64,000 nucleotides of DNA from an uncultured Bacilli bacterium (lineage in GTDB: Bacteria > Bacillota_I > Bacilli_A > ML615J-28 > CAG-313): contig CAKPBI010000007.1 in the NCBI GenBank assembly GCA_934140285.1, positions 1 through 64,000 on the forward strand. Reading direction: 5' to 3'. A program made the translations under genes and the position numbers. The notes beneath the pieces are model-generated. The model was not told where the DNA came from. It saw only the letters and a list, made by a program, of their open reading frames with translations, and made no database searches. Shown here one piece after another: positions 35,906-43,523 of this stretch (position 1 is the stretch's first letter; the number at the start of each line of letters is the position of its first letter).

Positions 35906-37295
35906 CTTTATTTTTTCCTTTTCCTTTTTTCGTTTTTGGTTTCATCATTGGCATTGGAGCTTGTCCCTTAGATACCTTTTCTAAGTGTTCTTCGTCCATT
36001 CCCATTAAGCCTTGCATTTGTTTTTTCATTTCTTCAAAGCGTTTAGTTAAGTTATTAATTTCTTGATAACTACGGCCTGAACCACGTACTAAACGAGACT
36101 TACGTGAATGACTTTTATTAATTAAATCTGGGTTAGCTCTTTCTTCTTTAGTCATAGAACCAATTATAGCCTCAATAAAGGTAAATTGTTTATCATCAAT
36201 ATTTAAGTTTCTGATTTTTGCACCCATACCAGGAATTAAGCCAAGTAATCCCTTTAAAGACCCCATTTTTTTGATAGTCTTAATTTGTTCTAAGAAATCA
36301 TTGTAATTAAATACTCCTTTTTGTAGGCGTTCTGCCATCTTTAATGCAGCATTTTCATCAATATTTTCTGTTGCTTTTTCAATGAAACTTAAGACATCAC
36401 CCATTCCAAGAATACGCTTAGCCATTCTATCAGGATGGAATACTTCAATTTGATCTAGTTTTTCACCAATACCAACAAACTTGATTGGAATGTTTGTCAT
36501 ATATCTGATTGAAAGGGCAGCACCACCTCTAGTGTCACTATCAAGTTTAGTAAGTAGACAGCCTGTTACATCTAGTTTTTGGTGGAAGGTTGTTGCGACA
36601 TTAACCGCATCTTGACCTGTCATGGCATCAACTGTTAGTAATATTTCATCAGGATGAGAAATTTCTTTTATATCCACTAGTTCTTGCATTAGGGCTTCAT
36701 CAATTTGAAGACGACCAGCAGTATCAATCATTACAAGATTGTAGTTGTTAAGTTTAGCATATTCTAAGGCTTTTTGAACAATAACTTGTGGTCTTGTTAA
36801 AATGCCCATTTGGAATACTTCAATATTTAGTTGCTTTCCAAGTTGAACTAATTGATTGATTGCGGCAGGACGATAGATATCCGCTGCAACCATCAATGGA
36901 CGCATGTTATTGTTTTTTCTCAAGTATTGAGCTAACTTTCCAACATGAGTTGTTTTACCACTACCTTGAAGACCAACTACCAAGACAACACTCATTCCTG
37001 ATTTCTTTAAATTAATTGGTACGGCTTCTTCGCCCATTAATTTAACTAATTCTTCATATACGATTTTTACTACTTGATCACCAGGAGTTAGTGATTTGAG
37101 AACTCTTTCACCAACAGCTTTTTCTTTTACGTCCGTAATAAATTGTTTAACTATTTTGTAGTTTACATCAGCTTCAAGTAAAGAAACACGTATTTCACGC
37201 ATCGCTTCATCAATATCTTTTTCATTAAGTTTCCCACGTCCAGTAAGACGTCTTAACGACATTTGTATTCGTTCTGATAAACTTTCAAATGGCAT
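35889..37295 (-). CDS. ffh: signal recognition particle GTPase Ffh
   Basis: The SRP54 protein, which binds signal sequences and SRP RNA and docks with FtsY; 468 residues. The NG domain has GLQGSGKTTHVGKLA (G1) near residues 107-121, VAADIYRPAAINQL, DTAGRLQIDEALM and TKLDSDTRGGAALS. The M domain (from about 300) is methionine-rich and contains the SKSRKSRLVRGSGRS-like RNA-binding stretch (here SHSRKSRLVRGSGRS). It follows ylxM by three bases. It completes a ftsY-ylxM-ffh operon. Confidence 0.97.
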   Translation of the reverse strand: MPFESLSERIQMSLRRLTGRGKLNEKDIDEAMREIRVSLLEADVNYKIVKQFITDVKEKAVGERVLKSLTPGDQVVKIVYEELVKLMGEEAVPINLKKSGMSVVLVVGLQGSGKTTHVGKLAQYLRKNNNMRPLMVAADIYRPAAINQLVQLGKQLNIEVFQMGILTRPQVIVQKALEYAKLNNYNLVMIDTAGRLQIDEALMQELVDIKEISHPDEILLTVDAMTGQDAVNVATTFHQKLDVTGCLLTKLDSDTRGGAALSIRYMTNIPIKFVGIGEKLDQIEVFHPDRMAKRILGMGDVLSFIEKATENIDENAALKMAERLQKGVFNYNDFLEQIKTIKKMGSLKGLLGLIPGMGAKIRNLNIDDKQFTFIEAIIGSMTKEERANPDLINKSHSRKSRLVRGSGRSYQEINNLTKRFEEMKKQMQGLMGMDEEHLEKVSKGQAPMPMMKPKTKKGKGKNKGGFRI

Positions 37296-37298
37296 TTT

Positions 37299-37619
37299 CT
37301 ACTCCATTTCTCTAATTTCTTCAATGATCTTTTGACCATCTTCATTAGTATATTTTTTTAATTCATCTAATTTAATATTTAGTTTTTTGTTATATTCATA
37401 AAGATGTAATTTATCTTCATATTCTTCTAATTTTTGTACTACTTTTTTTAAAGTATCCCAAACAGCATTTCGACTAACATTTAGTTCTTCAGCAATTTCA
37501 CTTAAACTATAATCAAGAATATAATAATTTTCAAACATTAGCTGTTGCTTGTCAGTTAGTAGGTTTTGATAGATACCATAAAGTACATTATAGGTTTCTT
37601 TTTTTTCAAGATCATTCAT
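37299..37619 (-). CDS. ylxM: YlxM, SRP-associated helix-turn-helix protein
   Basis: A small protein of about 106 residues, linked to ffh in Bacilli, where it stimulates SRP function. The sequence YGIYQNLLTDKQQLMFENYYILDYSLSEIAEELNVSRNAVWDTLKKVVQKLEEYE is a sigma-70 region 4-like helix-turn-helix. The ATG at 37619 overlaps the ftsY stop by eight bases and has GGAG nine bases upstream; an ATG six bases earlier is also possible. Confidence 0.9.
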   Translation of the reverse strand: MNDLEKKETYNVLYGIYQNLLTDKQQLMFENYYILDYSLSEIAEELNVSRNAVWDTLKKVVQKLEEYEDKLHLYEYNKKLNIKLDELKKYTNEDGQKIIEEIREME

Positions 37620-38595
37620 CTTCATCTTCTCCATCGGTTGCGATGAATAATCCACTTATGTAATCTTCTAAATCAAAATACTCTAAATCTTCCATCTTTT
37701 CACCTAAGCCAACCATCTTGATAGGAATATTATATTTATCTCTTATCGCAAGAACAATTCCACCTTTACTTGTTCCGTCAAGTTTAGTTAGAATAACACC
37801 GGTAACCTTAGTAGCTTCTAGGAAGGCCTCAGCTTGAGATAAACCATTTTGACCTGTTGTTGCATCTATGACAAGTAAAGTTTCTTGAGGAGCACCAACT
37901 ACTTCTCTAGAGATTACACGATGCATCTTTTCTAGTTCTTTCATTAAGTTAACTTTGTTTTGAAGACGACCAGCAGTATCACAAAGTAATACATCATACT
38001 TTTCATTTATAGCTTTTTGCGTTGCATCATAAATAACACTAGATGGGTCAGAACCACTAACTTTAGTTACAATATCAACGCCAACGCGTTTTGCCCATAC
38101 TTCTAATTGATCTATTGCACCAGCTCTAAAAGTATCACCAGCAGCAAGTAAAACTTTCTTTCCTTCTTTTTTTAGGCGGTAAGCTATTTTAGCAATCGTT
38201 GTTGTCTTACCAACACCATTTACCCCAACAAATAAGAATACTGAAAGTCCATTAGGGTTTAGATTTAAATTATTATTTACAACTTCGTTTTTTAAATATA
38301 ATTCAAACATTTTATCAACAATAATTGGTTGTAATTCCATAGCATTGCTGATACCTTTTACTCTTTCATCTTCTTTCAATGCATCAATAAATTCAAGAGT
38401 TGTTTCTACGCCAATATCTGCCATGATAAATACATCAGTTAAGTCATCAAATAAATCTTCATCTATTTTATTATGGCCAGATAAAACGGCTTTTAATTTA
38501 CTTAAAAGTCCATTTCTGGTTTTTTTCATTCCTAAATTATATTTATTACTTTTTTCATTTTTTGGTTTCTTTTTAAATATATCAAATAGGCCCAT
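37612..38595 (-). CDS. ftsY: signal recognition particle receptor FtsY
   Basis: The SRP receptor GTPase that docks ribosome-SRP complexes at the membrane; 327 residues. GVNGVGKTTTIAKIAYRL (G1) near residues 128-145, AAGDTFRAGAIDQLEVWAKR, DTAGRLQNKVNLMKELEKM, TKLDGTSKGGIV and GLGEKMEDLEYFD are the NG domain motifs. The acidic A domain is nearly absent: only about 20 residues rich in lysine precede the N domain, as in other Firmicutes. It has its own consensus-like promoter. Confidence 0.96.
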   Translation of the reverse strand: MGLFDIFKKKPKNEKSNKYNLGMKKTRNGLLSKLKAVLSGHNKIDEDLFDDLTDVFIMADIGVETTLEFIDALKEDERVKGISNAMELQPIIVDKMFELYLKNEVVNNNLNLNPNGLSVFLFVGVNGVGKTTTIAKIAYRLKKEGKKVLLAAGDTFRAGAIDQLEVWAKRVGVDIVTKVSGSDPSSVIYDATQKAINEKYDVLLCDTAGRLQNKVNLMKELEKMHRVISREVVGAPQETLLVIDATTGQNGLSQAEAFLEATKVTGVILTKLDGTSKGGIVLAIRDKYNIPIKMVGLGEKMEDLEYFDLEDYISGLFIATDGEDEDE

Positions 38596-38621
38596 ATTAA
38601 TACCTCTTTCATCTCTTATTC

Positions 38622-38650
38622 ATTATACTATATTGTTAGTTTTTTTTCAA
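38622..38650 (-). promoter_or_regulatory. ftsY-ylxM-ffh promoter
   Basis: TTGAAA (38645-38650), 17-base spacer, TATAAT (38622-38627) on the minus strand. It lies immediately after the terminator of the upstream small RNA candidate. Confidence 0.88.
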
Positions 38651-38654
38651 CAAT

Positions 38655-38754
38655 TTGAATATAAAAGAAAAATCAGGTGGGGGGATACCACCTGATAGGA
38701 AGGGATTGTGGAAAACCACAATTTGTAGGGGATATGTGTAACACAAAGTTACAC
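38655..38754 (-). ncRNA. candidate small regulatory RNA with CU-rich linkers
   Basis: A stand-alone transcription unit of about 95 bases with no reading frame. A promoter (38759-38787) is followed by three hairpins: GTGTAAC/GTTACAC (outer part 38732-38758), ATTGTGG/CCACAAT with loop TTTT (38705-38722), and ATCAGGTGG/CCACCTGAT (38672-38696) with a T-rich tail that makes it the terminator. The single-stranded parts read CCCCTACAA, CCCTTCCT and a loop TATCCCC; all are complementary to Shine-Dalgarno-like sequence (GGGG, AGGAAGGG). This is the plan of RsaE/RoxS and csRNA-type small RNAs of Firmicutes; homology to them is not claimed. Confidence 0.6.
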
Positions 38755-38758
38755 ATAT

Positions 38759-38787
38759 AGTATAACACAAAAAAAAGAAAAATGCAA
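38759..38787 (-). promoter_or_regulatory. promoter of the small RNA candidate
   Basis: TTGCAT (38782-38787), 17-base spacer, TATACT (38759-38764) on the minus strand. The -35 box lies in the loop and 3' arm of the topA terminator and the spacer holds its T-run. Confidence 0.7.
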
Positions 38788-38796
38788 GCATTTTTC
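38769..38796 (-). terminator. topA terminator
   Basis: GAAAAATG and CATTTTTC pair around a CTTG tetraloop (38777-38796), followed on the minus strand by eight T. Confidence 0.88.
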
Positions 38797-38815
38797 TTAA
38801 ATTTTCGACTTTTTT

Positions 38816-40939
38816 TTAAATATTTTTTTTAGGTTTTGCAAATCTTACCTTATGAAGGGCTTCATTGGTCTTACAATGTTCATTTCCACAGCGTATTGTA
38901 CCATTATCATTGATCATTGGGGAGCCACAAACCTCACATTTTTCAGCTAGAGGAATGCCAGAGTATGTCGTTTTACATTGTGGGAAGCGACTACATGCAT
39001 AGAATTTTTGACCTTTTGATCTTCCTCTTGCACTAACTCTTTCGACTATTTCACCTTCACCACATACTGGACAAACAACACCTGTTGAAACGACTTCTTT
39101 CTTTTCTTTCTTTTTGATAAATTTACAATGTGGATATCCCGAGCACGCAGTAAATTCTCCAAATGGACCTCTTCTGATTATTAATGGAAGACCACATACA
39201 GGACAGAATTCATCAGTCTTTTTTGGATAAATCTTAACCATGTTATCTCTTGCATTTTCAATCATTGGAGCAAATACATCATAGAACTTTCTTAGTTCTT
39301 CATACCATACCGCTTGTCCTTCCGCAATCTTATCTAAGGTGTTTTCCATATCTGCCGTATATTTAACATTAATAATATCACTAAAGAATAGTTCTAATTG
39401 TTCAATCGTAAGACGGCCTTGGGCAGTTGGTACGAAAGTACGTTTATCCATAGTCACATAACCTCTGGCACGAAGGGTTTCCATCGTTAGAGCATATGTA
39501 GAAGGACGACCAATTCCTAGTTCTTCCATCTTTCTGATTAAACGAGCTTCAGTATAACGATAAGGAGGAGTAGTAAACTTTTGTTCTTTTTGAACTCCTG
39601 TACAATTTAATTCTTCATCAAGATTAAATTCAGGAAGTTTATCTATTTTTTCTTCATTATCAAGATTTGATTCTTCATAGATTGTTAAGAAACCATCAAA
39701 TATTGTTTTTTCACCATTTAGGTTGAAGATATAGCCATTATTATTAATATCAATTGTTGTATTTTCAATACTTGCATCTGCCATTAATGATGCTAAAGCA
39801 CGGTTATATATTAAGGAATATAACTTGTATTCATCAGCTGCTAAATATCTTTTAATGCTTTCTGGGGTTCTTTCAAGATTAGTTGGTCGAATTGCTTCAT
39901 GGGCATCTTGAACATTCTTTCCCTTAGTTGGGGCTTTCTTAATACCTTTATAGTATTTTTCACCATACTTTTCAATAATAAAAGTTTTAGCCTTTGCTAA
40001 GAATTCATCTGACAAACGAACTGAGTCCGTACGCATATAAGTTATTAAACCTACTCGCTCTTTGCCAAGTTCGATACCTTCATATAGCTTTTGAGCAATA
40101 CTCATTACTCGTTTAGCATTATAATTAAATTTAATGCTGGCATCTTGTTGTAAAGTTGAAGTAATAAATGGAGGTTTAGAGGCACGAGGGTGAACTTTCT
40201 TAGTAATGTTGGTTACAGTATATGTTCCACCTTCTAGATGTTTGATAATTTCATCAGCTTGTTCTTCAGTTTTGACATCTACCTTACCTTCAGTAGTTCC
40301 AACAAATTTTGCTTTTAATTCATAATTGGTATGAGCAACTTGTTTTTCAATGGTTGCGAAAATATCCCAATATTCTGTTTTATCAAAATCTTCAATCTCT
40401 TTTTCACGTTCAACAATTAACTTTAATGCAACAGATTGAACACGACCTGCTGACTTAGAGCCAATTTTTTGTTGTAACAATCCCGACAAACGGAATCCAA
40501 TGATACGATCAAGAATTCTTCTTGATTCTTGAGAATGCACTAAATTCATATCAATTTGACGATCATTTTGAATTGCTCTAATAATTGCTGTTTTTGTTAT
40601 TTCATTGAAGACAATACGTGATACTTTTTTATCTGGTAGTCCTAAAACTTGACTTAAATGCCAGCTTATGGCTTCTCCTTCACGGTCGGGGTCGGTTGCA
40701 AGGTATACATGTTCTGCATTTTCTGAGTCAATCTTTAACTGTTTTACAACTTCCATTTTGTCTTGTAAAATGGAATATTCTGGTTGAAAGTTGTTTTCAA
40801 TATCAACTCCAAATCCACCTTTGCCTTTAATCTTTAGGTCACGGATATGACCTAGACTAGAGTCAACTTTATATTCTTCACCTAAATATCCAGCGATAGT
40901 TTTACATTTAGCAGGAGATTCTACGATTAACAATTTCAT
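38816..40939 (-). CDS. topA: DNA topoisomerase I
   Basis: Type IA topoisomerase that relaxes negative supercoils; about 707 residues. TOPRIM begins KLLIVESPAKCKTIAGYLG and holds DPDREGEAISWHL. The catalytic tyrosine lies in GLITYMRTDSVRLSD. Three C-terminal zinc fingers follow (CPVCG...CSGYPHC, CPVCG...CSRFPQC, CEVCG...CGNEHC) between about 590 and 695. The ATG at 40939 is used because the in-frame GTG nine bases upstream is part of the GAGGTGA site. It has its own promoter and terminator. Confidence 0.97.
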   Translation of the reverse strand: MKLLIVESPAKCKTIAGYLGEEYKVDSSLGHIRDLKIKGKGGFGVDIENNFQPEYSILQDKMEVVKQLKIDSENAEHVYLATDPDREGEAISWHLSQVLGLPDKKVSRIVFNEITKTAIIRAIQNDRQIDMNLVHSQESRRILDRIIGFRLSGLLQQKIGSKSAGRVQSVALKLIVEREKEIEDFDKTEYWDIFATIEKQVAHTNYELKAKFVGTTEGKVDVKTEEQADEIIKHLEGGTYTVTNITKKVHPRASKPPFITSTLQQDASIKFNYNAKRVMSIAQKLYEGIELGKERVGLITYMRTDSVRLSDEFLAKAKTFIIEKYGEKYYKGIKKAPTKGKNVQDAHEAIRPTNLERTPESIKRYLAADEYKLYSLIYNRALASLMADASIENTTIDINNNGYIFNLNGEKTIFDGFLTIYEESNLDNEEKIDKLPEFNLDEELNCTGVQKEQKFTTPPYRYTEARLIRKMEELGIGRPSTYALTMETLRARGYVTMDKRTFVPTAQGRLTIEQLELFFSDIINVKYTADMENTLDKIAEGQAVWYEELRKFYDVFAPMIENARDNMVKIYPKKTDEFCPVCGLPLIIRRGPFGEFTACSGYPHCKFIKKKEKKEVVSTGVVCPVCGEGEIVERVSARGRSKGQKFYACSRFPQCKTTYSGIPLAEKCEVCGSPMINDNGTIRCGNEHCKTNEALHKVRFAKPKKNI

Positions 40940-40965
40940 TTTTTTCACCTCTAATTTTTACTTGC

Positions 40966-40994
40966 ATTATATCATTAAGATTTTAAATTGTCAA
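40966..40994 (-). promoter_or_regulatory. topA promoter
   Basis: TTGACA (40989-40994), 17-base spacer, TATAAT (40966-40971) on the minus strand; full consensus. Confidence 0.92.
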
Positions 40995-41004
40995 AGAAAA
41001 CGAA

Positions 41005-41049
41005 AAAAGAAAAAGCAATTATTTGATAGGAAAACCTATCAGTTAAATG
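41005..41049 (-). terminator. terminator of the lepB-rbgA-rnhB unit
   Basis: CCTATCA and TGATAGG pair around AAAA (41024-41041). An outer AGCA/TGCT pairing (41016-41049) with internal loops extends the stem to a TTTTTCTTTTTT tail on the minus strand. Confidence 0.7.
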
Positions 41050-41091
41050 CTCTTCTTTATATTTTGTACTTAATTTACTTACTTTGTCGAA

Positions 41092-41742
41092 TTATAAAAG
41101 TTTTTGTTGTTCATACTGAGGATGCAATTTTTCGATGGCTTTTTTAACTGGTCCATATGTTTTTCGGTGGACTTCCGTTACTCCATATTTTAATAATGCT
41201 TCTCTATGAACTTTGGTTGGATAACCTTTATTTTTTTTGAAACCATATTCTGGATATATCTTATCAAGTTCATCCATGTAGTTATCTCTTGCGACCTTTG
41301 CGACAATGCTTGCACAAGCAATCATAAAACTTTTTGCATCACCTTTAATAATAGAAGCATGAGGAATATCAAAATCAAGTGGCATGGCATCTATTAAGAC
41401 ATAATCAGGTTTTATTTTAATTTCTTCTAAAGTTTGAAGCATGGCCTTTTTGGTTGCTTCATAGATATTAATTTCATCAATTACTTTTTCATCAATAAAG
41501 ACTGTCGCAACAGCAATCGCATTGTCAAGAATTATTTGATTGAATTCAAGTCTTTTCTTTAGAGATACTTGTTTTGAATCAGTAATTCCTTCTACATAAA
41601 AGCCTTTGGGCATTATAACACATGAGGCAACGACAGGTCCTGCAAGTGGTCCTCTACCTACTTCATCAATTCCTGCTACATATTCATAGCCTTCATTGTA
41701 TAACGCTTGTTCATACTGATAATTATCAATTATTTTCTTCAT
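41092..41742 (-). CDS. rnhB: ribonuclease HII
   Basis: Cleaves RNA in DNA-RNA hybrids, including single misincorporated ribonucleotides; 216 residues. YVAGIDEVGRGPLAGPVVASCVIMP near residues 20-45 has the catalytic Asp-Glu-Gly, DYVLIDAMPLDFD and SIIKGDAKSFMIACASIVAKVARDNYM near 140-160 the remaining ligands, and GYGTKVHREALLKYG-like text (GYPTKVHREALLKYG) closes the domain. Overlaps the end of rbgA by 17 bases, the common rbgA-rnhB pairing. Confidence 0.96.
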   Translation of the reverse strand: MKKIIDNYQYEQALYNEGYEYVAGIDEVGRGPLAGPVVASCVIMPKGFYVEGITDSKQVSLKKRLEFNQIILDNAIAVATVFIDEKVIDEINIYEATKKAMLQTLEEIKIKPDYVLIDAMPLDFDIPHASIIKGDAKSFMIACASIVAKVARDNYMDELDKIYPEYGFKKNKGYPTKVHREALLKYGVTEVHRKTYGPVKKAIEKLHPQYEQQKLL

Positions 41743-42580
41743 ATAAAACTCTATCTAATGTAATTTTTCCATACATGTTATTTCTAAATTCTACAAGAAT
41801 AAACTTAGCGGTTTGATCTAGGTCTAGTTCTTTGTTGTTAAAACGGATATTTTCTTTTTCCGCAATTTCTTTTAAAGCACTTAAAGCATCATTTGATAAT
41901 TTTAAATTATAACGTTTATTTAAGCTTTCTGGATAATACTTATTCATAAAATCAATAAACACCATTCCTACCTCATCTAAAGGAAGAATATCATCTTTGA
42001 TCGCTCCTGTTATCGCAAGATTATACCCGATGTTTTCATTTTCAAACTTTGACCATAAGACTCCAGGAGTATCAAGTAATTCCACTGATTGGTTGATTCT
42101 AATCCATTGTTGATTTTTAGTAACTCCAGGTTTATCACCAACCATTGTAGCTTTCTTTCCAACTAAGCCATTTATTAGGGTTGACTTACCAACATTAGGG
42201 ATTCCTACAATCATGGTTCTAATTGGGCGTGGTTTTAGGCCTTTTTTCATATCATTTTGTCTTTTTTGAAACATGATGTTTTCAAGTTCTTTTAGAACAA
42301 GTTTAATGTCTTTATTAGATCTAGAATCAATCGCAATGGCAGGTAATGATAATGACTTATAGTAATTAAGCCATTTTGTAGTTTCCATATCATCTGCTTT
42401 ATCTTTTTTATTTAAAACATATAATGTTCTTTTATTTTGAAGCATCTTCTTTAATTCAGGATTAAAAGATGAACGAGGAATTCTTGCGTCTAGTAAGACA
42501 ATTACAACATCAACTAGTTTTATTTTTCCATTTATTTCTCTTATGGCCTTGGCCATATGTCCAGGATACCATTGAATCAT
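41726..42580 (-). CDS. rbgA: ribosome biogenesis GTPase RbgA
   Basis: A circularly permuted GTPase (also YlqF) needed for late 50S assembly. About 284 residues. The start MIQWYPGHMAKAIREI is typical. Permuted order is visible: G4 (LNKKDKADD, residue about 60) comes before G1 (GIPNVGKSTLINGL, about 125) and G3 (DTPGVLWSKF, about 165). The ATG at 42580 overlaps the lepB stop as ATGA. The C-terminal ANTAR-like helix bundle is present. Confidence 0.96.
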   Translation of the reverse strand: MIQWYPGHMAKAIREINGKIKLVDVVIVLLDARIPRSSFNPELKKMLQNKRTLYVLNKKDKADDMETTKWLNYYKSLSLPAIAIDSRSNKDIKLVLKELENIMFQKRQNDMKKGLKPRPIRTMIVGIPNVGKSTLINGLVGKKATMVGDKPGVTKNQQWIRINQSVELLDTPGVLWSKFENENIGYNLAITGAIKDDILPLDEVGMVFIDFMNKYYPESLNKRYNLKLSNDALSALKEIAEKENIRFNNKELDLDQTAKFILVEFRNNMYGKITLDRVLYEENN

Positions 42581-43503
42581 ACGATTTTCTTTCCTATGCA
42601 AATACCTTTAAAATGGTATTTAGCCTTTCCTATTATATTTTCTTTTGGTATTAAGCCAATCACACGACTATCTTTACTACAATCATAGTATGTTCCGGCT
42701 CCACCTTCTTGCATATTACGATTATCACCCATTACAAAATAATAGCCTTCAGGAATAACAAGGGTTGAAGGTTGTTCCTTTCCATCTTTTTTATAGCGAA
42801 AAACTCCATCAAATGGTGTATAGTGAACAAGACTATCTAAAAAGCCATCTGGGAAGAAACTTTCCTCAACGATTTCTCCATTTATACGTAGTTCTTTATT
42901 GGTCCATGTTACAGTTTGACCAGGTAAACCAATGATACGTTTTAAATAGTAAGACTCTGATGAAATATTAAAATTATCTTCAGGAGTTACCTTTAAAACT
43001 ACCACATCAAAGGTATCAATTTTATCATAATAAGTAACTAAGATGTTTTCTTTATTTTGGATGGTTGGCATCATTGATATACCACTAACAGGAGTTATCA
43101 AGAAAACATAGCTATATAAAGTAACCGCAATACAAGCACAAATAGGAAGGATCATACTCCAATCAACAAAATTAAAGATTTTCTTTTTTGTAGAAAAGGT
43201 TAATTTTGAAGTAAATTTATGAATTTTACTAGGTACTAATAATTCAAGAATAATCCACAATAATCCTATTCCTGCAATAATATAACAAAAAATCATTACA
43301 ATATTAATTATATCATAGGTTTGATTTGTACTAAATTCATCACCATGAATTTGGTTATATCGTTTTCCGGCTGTAACAACTGGATAAATAATACTACAAA
43401 TGATAAAGCATATAATACGACTAATAATTTTATTTTTGATGGTTAAACGTTCAACTAATCCATTATTTTCTTTAAAATATTTGTCTAAGTAATTTGCTTT
43501 CAT
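42577..43503 (-). CDS. lepB: signal peptidase I
   Basis: Removes signal peptides from exported proteins; 308 residues. The catalytic serine is in SGISMMPTIQNKENILV (about residue 139), the lysine in YYLKRIIGLPGQTV (about residue 190), and box E is GYYFVMGDNRNMQEGG. The N-terminus has three hydrophobic segments (about 28-48, 68-90, 115-137) in place of the one anchor usual in Bacilli. It follows ftsK by 20 bases and is translationally coupled to rbgA. It would serve the exported proteins seen in this window. Confidence 0.93.
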   Translation of the reverse strand: MKANYLDKYFKENNGLVERLTIKNKIISRIICFIICSIIYPVVTAGKRYNQIHGDEFSTNQTYDIINIVMIFCYIIAGIGLLWIILELLVPSKIHKFTSKLTFSTKKKIFNFVDWSMILPICACIAVTLYSYVFLITPVSGISMMPTIQNKENILVTYYDKIDTFDVVVLKVTPEDNFNISSESYYLKRIIGLPGQTVTWTNKELRINGEIVEESFFPDGFLDSLVHYTPFDGVFRYKKDGKEQPSTLVIPEGYYFVMGDNRNMQEGGAGTYYDCSKDSRVIGLIPKENIIGKAKYHFKGICIGKKIV

Positions 43504-43523
43504 TTAACTACCTCTAATATTCT

